Below are positions 24,557 to 35,821 of a stretch of 64,000 nt of DNA, in pieces. The notes below the pieces were generated by a model, which searched no databases, was not told the DNA's origin, and saw only the letters and a program-made list of their open reading frames with translations. The stretch lies in NCBI RefSeq assembly GCF_036884655.1, contig NC_088342.1, positions 12,504,501 through 12,568,500 on the forward strand, read 5' to 3'. Numbering within the stretch: the stretch's first letter is position 1; each line of letters starts with the position of its first letter. The position numbers and the translations under genes were made by a program. The stretch comes from Musa acuminata AAA Group. Its lineage: Eukaryota > Streptophyta > Magnoliopsida > Zingiberales > Musaceae.

Positions 24557-26320
24557 TGTTAGGATCAAGAGCACTAAGAGGGGGGGGGGTGAATTAGTGT
24601 AGTGAAAATTTTTCAGTGATTAAAACGAAAGTTGCGTTTGTTCGATAAAAACGATTTCGATGTGAAAGCCGATTCTAAGATTACTTTAACTTGAGATTAA
24701 GCGAGATGACGTTAAAGTAGATCTACGAAGGCAGTTTGCAGTTTATGATGGAAAGTAGAATACAAGCGCAAACTAAAATGCGAGGTTCGTACGATAAAAG
24801 CCGATTTACGTCTCAACGCAGATTTAGAAAGTTCTGAACTTAGAAACTTATTCGTAAGATCGCAGAAGACAGTAAACAGTTATGATTGAAATCAAAACAT
24901 AAACGTAAACTGAAATATGATGATCGTACGAGAAAAGCCGATTTACGTCTAAACGTAGATTCGGAAAATTCTGAACTTAGAAACTCATTCGTAAAATCGC
25001 AAAAGGCAGTAAGCTATTGAGAAGTTTGCAGTGAAGGTAAAATGCTCAAAGGAAATGCAAACTGAGATTTAGAGTGGTTCGGTCAATCTTGACCTCCTCC
25101 ACTTTTGGGTTCCTCCACCGACGAGGTCACCAACGTCAACTAGAGGCCTTCCTTCAATAGGCGAAGGCCAACCACCCTTTTACAGATTCACTCCTTTTGA
25201 CGGGCTTAGGAGACAACCCTTACAGAAGTTTTCTCTCCTCTCTTTACAACTCAAACTTTGAAGAACAGAAGGAGGAGAACTTTTGGTCTTTACAACAGTT
25301 TTGAGCTCTAAGAATCACAGAAAGATATCAAGATTTCGAGTGTAAGTTCCGTGCCCTTTCAGTGCTGAATGGGTGGGGTATTTATAGGCCCCAACCCAGT
25401 TCAAATTTGGAGCTCAAAACTGTCAATTCCCGGAATTCCGGGATCAGGCGGTTGCACCTCCTGACTAGGGCGGTTGCACCGCCTGGTAGAGCTCGAAGAC
25501 TGAGCCTCTGGGCGGTGCCACCTCTGTCAGGGGCGGTTGCACCTCTCTGCCAGAGCTCGAAGACCGAGCTCAGGCAGTTGTACCTCCTGACTGGGGCGGT
25601 TGCACCGTCTGGCAGAGCTCGAAACTTGAGCTCAGGCGGTGCCACCTCTTGTCAGGAGAGGTTGCACCGCCCAATCTCGCTCGGAGACTGAGCCCAGGCG
25701 GTTGCACCTCCTAGCTGGGGCGGTTGCACCGCCCAGTCTCCCTGGGAGACTTAGCCCAGGCGGTGCTACCTCCTGACTTGGGCGGTTGCACCTCCCACAG
25801 CAACCAGGGTCCGAATGGGTTGATCCATTCGGCCCAATTTGGGTTTTTTAGGGGCCCAATTGCCTCAAGATTAAGCTAATGGGATCACCTCCCATTTTCA
25901 ACTTAATCATTCGTGCTAACTACGATAAATCCTAAGACAATTTCTACAGCTTGCTCCGATGCGTCAATCGCTTCTTCCGACGAGTTTCCGGCGAACTTCC
26001 GTCGATCATCCGATGAACCCTCGGTGATGCTCCTACGGACTTCCGGCAAACTCCTGGACTTGTGATGATCCACTTGGCAAGTTCCGACGAGCTTCTTTGG
26101 CAAGCTTCTGGACTTCTCGGATTTGTTCCCGCAGAACCTCCGACGACTGTCCGAACTTCCGTCGAGCTCTCGAACTCCCAAGGTGATCATTGTCATGACT
26201 CCGGCGTAACTCCTGCTGCATGTCTTACTTTCATCGTAGTTAATCCTATACACTTATCTCAACACATAGATTAAACAACAAATAACAATTGACTTCATCA
26301 TCAAAATCCGAGATTCAACA
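24557..26320 (-). repeat. 5' LTR of S-d
   Basis: 1764 bp, the pair of 14481-16237, with the minus-sense TATA box at 25379-25386, GC-rich units at about 25440-25800 and the CCGGCGAACTTCCG block near 25980-26180. The primer site TGGTATCAGAGC (minus) is at 24543-24554. The outer flank TAAAT begins at 26321. Confidence 0.9.
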
Positions 26321-27440
26321 TAAATGTCTTAAGAAATATCGTAGTTGGCATGTAGATTAAGTTAGGAATGGGAGGTGATCCCATTAACTTAATCTGGGGG
26401 CAATTGGGCCCTTGACAGACCCAAATTGGGTCGAATGGATCAACCCATTCAGACCAGAATTCCTGCCAGGTGGTGGCACCGCCCAGGAGATGGTCTCCCA
26501 AGAAAGCTGAGCGGTGGCACCACCTGGGCTCAGTCTCTGAGTGAGACTGGGTAGTGCAACCACACTTGACAGGCGGTGGAACCACCTGAGCTCGGTCTCT
26601 GAGCTCTGCCAAGCGGTGCAACCACCCCTAACAGGAGGTGGCACCGCCTAGAGGCTCAGTCTCCGAGCTCTGCCAAGTGGTGCAACCGCCCCTGACAGGA
26701 GGTGGCACCACCTAGAGGCTCACTCTCCGAGCTCTGTCAAGCTGTGCAACTACCCCTGACAGGAGATGGCACCGCCCAGAGGCTCAGTCTCCGAGCTCTA
26801 CCAGGCGGTGTAACCGCCAGACCCTAGAATTTCGGGAGATGACAGTTTTGAGCTCGAAATTCAAACTAGTTTGGAGCCTATAAAAACCCCTCCCATCCTT
26901 GGGTAAAACACACAAGCACAGAGAGATTAAAAGAGAGAAAATGCTACTGCAATCTCTAGAATTTCCCTCCTTTAGCTTAAGTGTTAGAATTATGTTTAAG
27001 AGAGGAGAGTGAGTGCTTGTAAGGGTTGTCTCCTAAACCCGGTAAAAGGAGAAGAGGGGTGTAAGAAGGTGGTTGATCTTCGCCTAGTAAAGGAAGATCG
27101 TTAGTGGATGCCGGTGGCCTCGACAGAAGAGGAATCAGAGGAGTGGATGTAGGTCACGATTGACCGAACCACTATAAACTCTCGTCTTCACTGGTTTGCA
27201 TTTATTCTTGCTGCTTACCTTACTACAAACCTCCATATGTGCTTTACTTTCTCATTACTTTTGCTGCACTCATTTACAAACTCGCTTTCAAGTTAAGTTT
27301 CCGAAAACAGTTTTACGTCGGAAACGATTTCATCGTACGAACGTCGTTTTAAATCCTCGAAAGTTTTTCGCTGCACTAATTCACCCCCCCGCCCCCCCCC
27401 CCCCCCCCCCCCCCTTCTCTTAGTGCTCTTGATCCTAACA
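26321..27440 (+). repeat. 5' LTR of S-c, second part
   Basis: The continuation of the LTR interrupted by S-d, ending CTCTTGATCCTAACA. It holds the GC-rich palindromic units (about 26460-26820), TATAAAAA (26879-26886) and a poly-C tract (27384-27414, one G inside). Joined with 13778-14480 without the duplicated TAAAT it gives about 1818 bp, against 1113 bp for the 3' LTR. Confidence 0.88.
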
Positions 27441-27442
27441 AT

Positions 27443-27454
27443 TGGTATCAGAGC
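27443..27454 (+). promoter_or_regulatory. Primer-binding site of S-c
   Basis: TGGTATCAGAGC begins two bases after the LTR. It is complementary to the 3' end of plant initiator tRNA-Met, the usual minus-strand primer of Copia elements. Equivalent sites on the plus strand are at 53650-53661, 56673-56684 and 60639-60650. Confidence 0.85.
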
Positions 27455-27490
27455 CCGGTATTTCTCATTTCGGATTTACACCCGAGAGAA

Positions 27491-28441
27491 ATGGCTCTTC
27501 ATGGCTTTCAAGAGGGCTTATCGGTTGTTCATCCACCATTGTTTAACGGATTGGACTACACTTATTGGAAAACTCGAATGAGAATTTTCTTGATTTCTAT
27601 GAATTTGGATTTATGGAATATTATTGTAAACGGTTTTCAACTTCCCTCTACACCGATGAACGAATGGTCGGATTTAGAGAAGAAGTATTTTTCTTTAAAC
27701 GCAAAGGTTATAAATGCCTTATTATGCGCTTTGGACAAAAATGAGTTCAATCGGATTTCTATGTGCAAAACAGCTTTTGATATTTGGCACACTCTTGAAA
27801 TCACACACGAAGGCACTTCTAGAGTAAAAGATTCGAAAATCAACTTTTTAATGCATGATTTCGAGCTTTTTCGAATGAAGCCGAGTGAAACCATTGTTGA
27901 CATGTACACCCGTTTTATGGATGTCGTCAATGGTTTAAAAGCTCTTGGCAAATGTTTCTCAAATTTTAAACTTGTTAGTAAAGTTTTACGATCACTTTCT
28001 AAAGCTTGGGAATCAAAAGTAATGGCAATACAAGAAACAAATGATTTAAATATTTTTCCACTTGAAGAACTTATCGATTCATTGATGACATATGAAATGA
28101 TGCACAATGCACATGATAAACATGATGAACAAAATCACCTTCCAAAGAACAGGAAGGATTTGGGACATAGAACATTTGAAGACCACTCGAGCATAAGCTC
28201 AAGTGATGGTGAACAAGAACTACTCACTAAGAAATTTAAAAAATTAAAGAAACAAAAATTTAAGAACAAAAAGAACGGAACTACTTGCTTTGAACGCAAG
28301 AAGAATAACACAAAGTGGGATGAATCGAGCTCCTCTGAAGACGAGGAGAAAATCAAGAAAGGCGATGTGGCAAACTACGCCTTAATGACATTCAACGATG
28401 AGGTAATCAAAACTCCCTTAATTTATTTCAAAATTACATGA
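27491..28441 (+). CDS. Gag protein of S-c (intact, no zinc knuckle)
   Basis: An open frame of 316 aa starting MALHGFQEGLSVVHPP 50 bases after the LTR. It has the Copia gag core: YTYWKTRMRIF near residue 27, NALLCALDKNEFN near 76, DIWHTLEITHEGTSRVKDSK, and EELIDSLMTYEM. The CX2CX4HX4C knuckle present in S-e gag is deleted; only CFERKK remains before the acidic serine tract. The protein ends soon after FNDEVIKTPLIYFKIT, about 140 residues shorter than the S-e frame. It would form the particle, but RNA binding must rely on its basic KKFKKLKKQKFKNKK stretch. It is the only uninterrupted gag of this sublineage here. Confidence 0.88.
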   Translation: MALHGFQEGLSVVHPPLFNGLDYTYWKTRMRIFLISMNLDLWNIIVNGFQLPSTPMNEWSDLEKKYFSLNAKVINALLCALDKNEFNRISMCKTAFDIWHTLEITHEGTSRVKDSKINFLMHDFELFRMKPSETIVDMYTRFMDVVNGLKALGKCFSNFKLVSKVLRSLSKAWESKVMAIQETNDLNIFPLEELIDSLMTYEMMHNAHDKHDEQNHLPKNRKDLGHRTFEDHSSISSSDGEQELLTKKFKKLKKQKFKNKKNGTTCFERKKNNTKWDESSSSEDEEKIKKGDVANYALMTFNDEVIKTPLIYFKIT

Positions 28442-31267
28442 TGCTTTTCATAATGCATTTTCTTTTTTAGTATAGAATTAATTTTCTTAAAAATTGCATG
28501 TTTAAAAAAAATGAAAATGCAAAAATTATGATCATGCTAGTAGTTTTGAAAATAATCATGAAAAATACATATTTTATGATAAACAAAGAAAATGATTTTG
28601 ATTGAAAATATGAAATCATGCTATATGTGGTTAAGAAGTAATAATGTGTATCACGTTGATTTCCATTGTTATTTCTCGATTTTGATTAAATAAAATCATG
28701 TTTGATTTGAAGAAATGCATAATAATGTAATATTAAATATTTTGATACCATGATTGACAATTTTATGTATGAGATTTTAAGTTATACATGATGATAAGCA
28801 TGTGTTATTTTCATGAGTGTATTTGAAAAACATATGGTAAAAATGTGCCCGAATGCATGAACTTGTTAAGATTATTTTTCGGACTTTCTTGATTCAATGA
28901 TCAAATCACTTAATTGCCATTATGATTTTACACTATTACATGCCTTAATAACATGTTGGAAATTATGTGTTTTGGATACAAAAATTTTCATGATCGTGAG
29001 CATGTTTTATCTTCATGATTGAATTTGAAAATCTATAGCAAAACCATGTCCGAATACATGAAAGTGTTAGATTTCATTTTTGAGAATCTATTGATCTTGA
29101 TGGTTTTATGACGAAATTCATTTTTCAATCCTAAACATTGATGCATGTTTTTATTTAACATAAATGAAAAAGCATGCTAACATGAAATCAATCACTTAAA
29201 ATGAAATACTTAAAAAAAAGAGAAAAATATATTATCAATGAAATCATGAATCTACTTATGTTATGAATTTTGTGAACCATAAAAGTGATTTTGATGATTT
29301 GAATTTGAAATGAGTTTTATCAAAATCATGATATTGATTTATTGGAATAACATGAGATTACCTTTGATGATCATTTTGATTATTATGATTCATGGAATTT
29401 TGGATTCATGACTTGGTCTTACATTTGTTTATGAGATGGTTGAAATCTTTATACCTTTGAATTATTCCCTTCTCCTTTCAATTTCTGAATTTATGCATGT
29501 TATATGTCAAACATTTGAAACCATGTTTTGGTATTATGCATATCTAAGAAATGTTGATTTGACAAATTGAATGAGTTGAAAATGAATGATGATTTTTCTC
29601 TTGTGATATTTTTTATATAAATCATCATTTTGATTTCTCAACATTCGATACATGAGATTTTATTAAGAATCAAAATTTATCATTAATCGATCTTCTACGA
29701 TTCTACTTGATATTTTCTTAAGAAGAGATTTTCTAAATGAATCATGATTTTGCCTTGTGAGTTATTGGATTTATTACTTGATTTTCTTTTAAAACAAGAT
29801 CTCTTCTTTGTACTCCTATGATTTTTCTTGATATTTTATTTAAAGAAGATATTTACTATATAAATCATGTTTTTTGGTATTCAAATGATTTTATCCTTCA
29901 TGACATGATTTTTTTGTATTTATGGCTTGTATGGCTTGAAATGTTTTGGAATAATGCATGCAACACTATGATTTTTCCCTTAGATAAAAATGCATGCAAC
30001 ACTTTGATTTTTTTAAAATAATGTGAAAATCAATAATTATCATTTTCTGTTAGAATGATGATTTGAAATCATGCATTAATGATGATTTTATATTTTATGA
30101 TTTGGTATGATGCATGCAATGATGAAATATTTATGAATTTGAAATGATGCATGCAATACTTATGACAATGATGTACATGATGTATTGCATATGATATGTA
30201 TCACGAATGCTTTAAATGATGAATGTTTGGTATCATGATCAACATGTTGATAAATGCTTAAAAATTTTAATGTTAGAGTATCATGTATGATATGCCCATT
30301 AATGATGATTGATTTATTTTTCGATATCGTTCATGAAAAATAAGGTTTTTGAAATTGTGTATGTTTTAATTTGAATATATAATGATGCACAAATAAGATT
30401 GATACTTACCTTTGTCATAATTTGAAAATTGATATAAGGGTCTTCCCTTCTTTTTGACAATGACAAAGGGGGAGCAAAAATTTCTAGCGTGGACATCATG
30501 AAAAGAGGCAAACTAGCTAGCTTGCACAATTCAAGACGAAAGCAAAAATTACACTTCTCAAAAGAGAAGAAATTGCTATCTTGAACATCACCGATAATTG
30601 CTAGCTTGAAATCTCAAGAAAATGCAAAAATGTTCTATCTTGCCTATCTCAAGATGCTAAACATGCTAAACTTGCACTTTGCAACGAAAACAAAATTGCG
30701 AGCTCAAACATTTCAAAGGAAGCAAAAATTTGCTAGCTTGCAAACTTGCATATTTCAAGAAGCAAGCGTTGCTTTCTTGAACATCTCTAAATTGCTAGCT
30801 TGCATATTCTAAAATGTTATAACATTGCTAGCTTGCATGATGTAGAACTTGCTATCTTGAACATTACCAAAAGTGCTATCTTGTATGCTGTAAAACTTGC
30901 ATATCTAAAACTTGATAGCTTGAATGTTCTAAGCATGATGTAACACTTGCTAAATTTTCTAGCTTCAAAACTGCATGATGATAAAACTTGATATTATGTT
31001 TTTCATTCAATGAGTTAAACTTATATTCCAAACATAAGAATAGTTGGACTTCTTTTTGTTGATGACAAAGGGGGAGAAGTATGATGTTATGCATAAGTTC
31101 ATGATGACGTGTTGCAAGTATTCATGATGAATATTGCAATGACTTGAATTCAGTTTGAATTCAAGGTTCTATCAATATGGCATATTGATAGGGGGAGTTT
31201 GTTTAAACTCCAAGAGTTAAGTTTAACTCCGTCATCAAGTGGTTGTCATCATCAAAAAGGGGGAGAT
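28442..31267 (+). repeat. Non-coding tail of S-c with structured and repeated motifs
   Basis: AT-rich, no protein seen. Landmarks: a GCCCGAA/TTCGGAC inverted repeat at 28847-28884 and a decayed second copy from 29048; a run of about a dozen degenerate TGCTAGCTTGAACATCTCAAG-like units at 30480-31010; and polypurine tracts near 30465, 31070, 31190 and finally AAAAAGGGGGAGAT (31254-31267) against the 3' LTR. The size and order of these parts match S-a and S-b, suggesting required cis sequences and not random filler. Confidence 0.75.
31254..31267 (+). promoter_or_regulatory. Polypurine tract of S-c
   Basis: AAAAAGGGGGAGAT directly precedes the 3' LTR and would prime plus-strand DNA synthesis. 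The same string on the minus strand closes S-d at 16238-16251. Confidence 0.8.
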
Positions 31268-32380
31268 CATTGAATCTCGTATTTTGATGATGAAATCACT
31301 TGATATGTGTTTATGTTTTAATCTGTATTTTGAGTGATGCAGGATGCTTCGATTAGGATGAGATAATTAAAGCAGGAAAAATCATGTTGTACCGGAGGAA
31401 CATGTCAGAAGATTGGATGTCGGGTCGGTGGATCGGTCGACGTATCGACAGAAGGCTTCGGGTCGTGGACTCGGGCATCGGGCCAAGAAGAGCGGGTATT
31501 GTGCCATGGATATTGGAGTTGCGGAGTCAACTGGCCGATTGGGCAATAGGCCGCAGGAGAGGACGATGCGCCGAATAATCGGACGAAGCATCGAGGGACC
31601 AATGACATGCCGGACAACTTGGTTAATTGCTTAGGATTAATTGTCTCGATCAAAGTTTTGTTTTACATGTGCAGGATTAACTACGATGGAAGTAAGACAT
31701 GCAGCACGAGTTACGCTGGAGTCAAGACTATGATCACGTTGGGGGTTCGAGAGTTCGACGGAAGTCCGGACGGTCGTCGGAGGTTCTACGGGAACAAATC
31801 CGAGAAGTCCAGGAGCTTGCCAAAGAAGCTCATCGGAACTCGCCAAGTGGATCGTCATAAGTCCAGGAGTTTGCTGGAAGTCCACCGGAGCATCGCCGAA
31901 GGTTCGTCGGATATTCGTCGGAAGTTCGCCGGATGCTCGCCGGAAGAAACGATTGACGCACCGGAGCAAGTTGTAGTAAATGTCTTAATAAATATCATAG
32001 TTAGCATGTAGATTAAGTTAGGAATGGGAGGTGATCCCATTAACTTAATCTGGGGGCAATTGGGCCCTTGACAGACCCAAATTGGGCCGAATGGATCAAC
32101 CAATCAAGCGGTGGCACCGCTTGGGCTCAATCTCTGAGCGAGACTGGGCAGTGCAACCGCACTTGACAAGCGGTGGAATCGCTTGAGCTCGGTCTCCGAG
32201 CTCTGCTAAGCGGTGCAACCGCCCCTGACAGGAGGTGGTACCGCCTAAAGGCTCAGTCTCCGAGCTTTGCCAAGTGGTGCAACCACCCCTGACAGGAGGT
32301 GGCACCACCCAAAGGCTCAGTCTCCAAGCTCTGCCAAGCGGTGCAACCGCCCCTCCCTCTCAGTGCTCTTGATCCTAACA
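31268..32380 (+). repeat. 3' LTR of S-c (internally deleted)
   Basis: Starts CATTGAATCTCG and ends CTTGATCCTAACA, 1113 bp. It follows the 5' LTR closely up to the GC-rich units and then jumps at about 32352 (CCGCCCCTCCCTCTCAGTGC) to the last bases, missing about 700 bp that include the TATA box and the region around the poly-C tract. Confidence 0.85.
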
Positions 32381-35300
32381 AATTCGACTTGCTATCATCG
32401 ACATCGAACTAGAAACTCGAGTCCGTGTAGCCGTTAACCCTGAGGCTATTACCTCCATATACCATTAAAAGATCCTTAGTCCTTCTCAAGTACTTAAGGA
32501 TACACTTTAATGCTTTCCAGTGCTCCAAGCCTGGATCCGTATGATATCTACTCATGACACTCAGAGCATACGCTATATCAGGCCTGGTACATAGCATGGC
32601 ATATATGATAGGCCCTATCGCTGAAGCATAAGGTATTCTATCCATATTCACCCTTTCTTCAGAAGTCTTTGGCGACATACTCCTAAAAAGCGATAACCGA
32701 TGTCTCATCGATATGAGACTTCTCTTGAAATTTTTCATGTCAAACCTTTTGATAATGATATCTATGTACATAGACTAGGACAAGCCAATCATCCTCTTGG
32801 ATCTATCTCTATAGATCCAAATCCCCAAAATATAAGATGCTTCCCCTAAGTCCTTCATGGAGAAGTATCTAGATAATGAAGCCTTTACTATGGATAGCAT
32901 TCCTACATCATTCCCATTTATCAAGATGTCATCCATATATAACACCAAGAAGGTGATAGTGCTCCCACTTACCTTCCTGTACACACAAGGCTCATATTCG
33001 TTCTTAACAAAATCATAATATTTGATTGCCTCATCAAATCTTATGTTCCAACTTCAGGAAGCTTGCTTTAGTCCATAAATAGACCTAAGCAACCTACACA
33101 CCTTATTTGGACAGTCCTATGACACGAATCTCTCAGGTTGTTTCATATACACCTCCTCCTCGAGGTTGCCATTAAGGAACACGGTTTTCACGTTCATCTA
33201 CCAGATCTCATAATTATCATGTGCTACAATAGCCAATAGAATTCGGATATATTTTAGCAAGGCTACGGGTGAGAAGGTTTCGTCATAGTCAATACCTTGC
33301 CATTGACGATACCCCTTAGCCACTAGCCTTGCTTTATGTCTCTACCTTTTCATCTACTCTGATCTTTTTCTTGAAGATCCACTTGCAACTGATGGGTACA
33401 ATACCCTTGGGTGCATCAACTAAGTTACAAACCTAGTTGGAATACATGGAATCCATCTCAGAATTCATGGTTTCTTGCCACTTCCCAGAGTCTATACTCG
33501 TAATAGCCTCCTCGTAGGTCGGAGGATCAATACCCTCAATATCCTCTCCCCTAATATGTCCCACATATCTCTCAAAAGGATGTGATACTCTACTAGACCT
33601 ACGTAAAGTCAGAACTCGTGTGTTAGGTACTTAAACAGACTCGGGCTGTGGAGTGGTGCTTGAGCTAGATTCTTCAACCTTTCTCAACTCTATCAAGCTC
33701 CCACTACCTATGCCAAGAATGTGTTTCTTCTCAAGGAACACTACTCTCTTGGCTACAAAGACCTTTTGGTCCTTGAAATAATAGAAATAATACCCACAAG
33801 TTTTCTTGGGGTATTCCATGAATTTGCACTGCTCTGTCCTCGATTCTAACTTATCGGGGTTGTGTCTTTTAACATGGGTAAGGTAGCCCTAAATCACAAC
33901 AACCTTAAGATCGGGCTTCTTCCCTTTCCATATCTCATATGGTATAGACACTACTGATTTAGTTGGAACTCTATTCAGAAGGTAAGCTACGGTCTCTAGG
34001 GCATATCCCTAGAATGAGATAGGTAGGTCAGTGAAACTCATCATGCCCGCACCATGTCTAATAGTGTACGATTCCTCCTTTCATATACATCATTGAGTTG
34101 AGGTGTATAAGGAGGTGTCCATTAGCATAGAATCTCATGGTCCTTGAGGAACTGGGTGAACTCTGTACTTAAATACTCACCTCCTCGATCTGATCGAAGA
34201 GTCTTGATACTCTTTCAAATCTGGTTCTCCACTTCATTCTTATACTCTTTGAATTTCTCAAAGGCCTCGGACTTGTACTTCATCAAGTATACATGTCCAT
34301 ACCTTGAGAAATCATAAGTAAAAGTAATAAAGTAGGAGTAACCACCTATGGTATGAGTTGACATGGGTCCACATACATCACTATGTATGAGTTCCAACAG
34401 CTCAATGGCTCTCTCTCCTGTTCCACTAAATGGAGAGTTCGTCAATTTTCCACAAAGGCAAGACTCGCAAGTTATATATGACTTATAATCGAATGGATCT
34501 AAACATCCATCCTTTAGTAACTTTTTAATCCTTCTCTTATGGATGTGACCTAGCCTACAATATCACAAGTATGCACTGTTCACCTCATTTAATTTCCTCT
34601 TGGACACACTTACATTCATGATATGTGGAGTAGTGTCTAATATAAACAAACCATTATACAATGTTCCTCATATGATGATCGCATCATCTAATAATATTGA
34701 ACAATCATTATTCTTAAAAACTAATTTATATCCACTAACTATCAAACATGAAATAGAAATAATGTTTTTGATAATAGAAAGAACAAAATAGCATGCATCC
34801 AATACAGGCAGACGTAGGGCGACCTCACCAACAGCTACTACAGCAACTTTTACTCTATTACCCATCTTGAGGTCCATCTCGCCTCTCACCAATCTCCTAG
34901 GTCTTGCCAAAACCTACAACGAATTACAAATATGATAAGCACTATCGATATCCATTACCCATATGTTATCATAAGAGTATGACAAATGGAGACTAATCAT
35001 GAATGTACCTAAAGCTTCTCCAAGCTTCTATTTCACCCTCCCTGTAAGGTACTCTTTGCAGTTCCTCTTCCAGTGCCCATCTTTGCCATAGTGGAAGCAC
35101 TGGCCTTTGTCCTTTGCTGGGTCTTTCTTAGCAACCTTTGTTTTACCCAATCTACCCTTGCCCTTCTTAAGGGACTTTTCTGTTTTCCTTTTCTTTATGG
35201 TCTCACTAGTATAGAGAACTGACTTCTCTTTCTTGATAGCACTCTTTGCCTCCCTCAACATATTGAGGAGCTCAAGGAGAGTCACCTCAAACTTGTTCAT

Positions 35301-35821
35301 ATTAAAATTCATTATGAACTATGAAAAGAAATATGATAGAGACTGAAGCACAAAATCCACACACAAGTTATCCTCTAGGACCATTCCTAGTCTTGTGAGT
35401 TTCTCTATCCACTCAATCATTTTAGGACATGATTATAAACTAGTGTCCCCTCAATCATCCTAGCACGGAAGAGACACTTGGATATCTCATATTGCTGAGT
35501 CCTTCCATGTTCCTCAAATAGTTTACGGACATGTAGAAGAATGGATCTGGCATCCATCTTTTCATGATGTCTCTATAACTCAGGAGTCATGGAGCCCAAC
35601 ATGTAACACTTAGCAAGAGTGGAGTCATCTATGTACTTCATGTAGTGAGTGATCTCATCCTCAATTGCCCGTTCCTCAGGAATATGCATCATTATATCAA
35701 GGACATATGTGATTTTCTCTATCGTAAGAACAATTCTGAAGTTGTGGAGTCAATCTGTATAATTTAGACCAGTGAGGTAGTTGACATCAACTATGCCATG
35801 TAAGGGATTTAAAAGCGATAT
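32381..35821 (-). pseudogene. gag-pol of T-b (gag to RNase H, heavily broken)
   Basis: In minus sense: gag from an ATA-mutated start (35821), gag tail with the knuckle [14 protein letters not shown] (within 35312-35028), a protease-region remnant (34910-34668), integrase traces (34445-34215, [20 protein letters not shown]), a segment of the integrase/RT linker (33819-33631), RT with YMDDILINGNDVGML (32984-32775), and 32771-32409 with GPIIYAMLCTRPDIAYALSV just before RNase H. It is split at AATTC by S-c; the end lies at 13777-13354. Order gag-PR-INT-RT-RH is Copia. Stops and frameshifts occur throughout. Confidence 0.85.

Larger units (their letters stand above)
14481..26320 (-). mobile_element. 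S-d: composite, recombinant S element with ORF3 and an S/T chimera
   Basis: Outer LTRs at 14481-16237 (3') and 24557-26320 (5') are near-identical and the target duplication TAAAT is perfect, so the 11.8-kb unit is one insertion. In element sense the interior is: primer site, partial S gag (24506-23882), T leader and gag fragment (23881-23074), S gag C-terminal part (23067-22647), a complete inner LTR (22645-21040) with its own primer site, a second S gag (20989-19406), a promoter-like leader, ORF3 (18527-17418), a non-coding tail and a polypurine tract. The patchwork fits template switching among co-packaged RNAs. Confidence 0.85.
13778..32380 (+). mobile_element. S-c: gag-only SIRE-like Copia element hosting S-d
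   Basis: The element has a 5' LTR in two pieces (13778-14480 and 26321-27440), primer site (27443-27454), gag (27491-28441), non-coding tail, polypurine tract and 3' LTR (31268-32380). The target duplication AATTC is perfect at 13773-13777 and 32381-32385. Without S-d it is about 6.8 kb. Both outer termini have changed (TATTGAATC at the left, CATTGAATC at the 3' LTR start, against TGTTGAATC). It has no pol and no third ORF. Confidence 0.9.

Noticed and set aside
28442..31267. Hidden pol remnant in the S-c tail
   Set aside because: No integrase, RT or RNase H word is seen on either strand; short frames there are AT-rich and chance-like.
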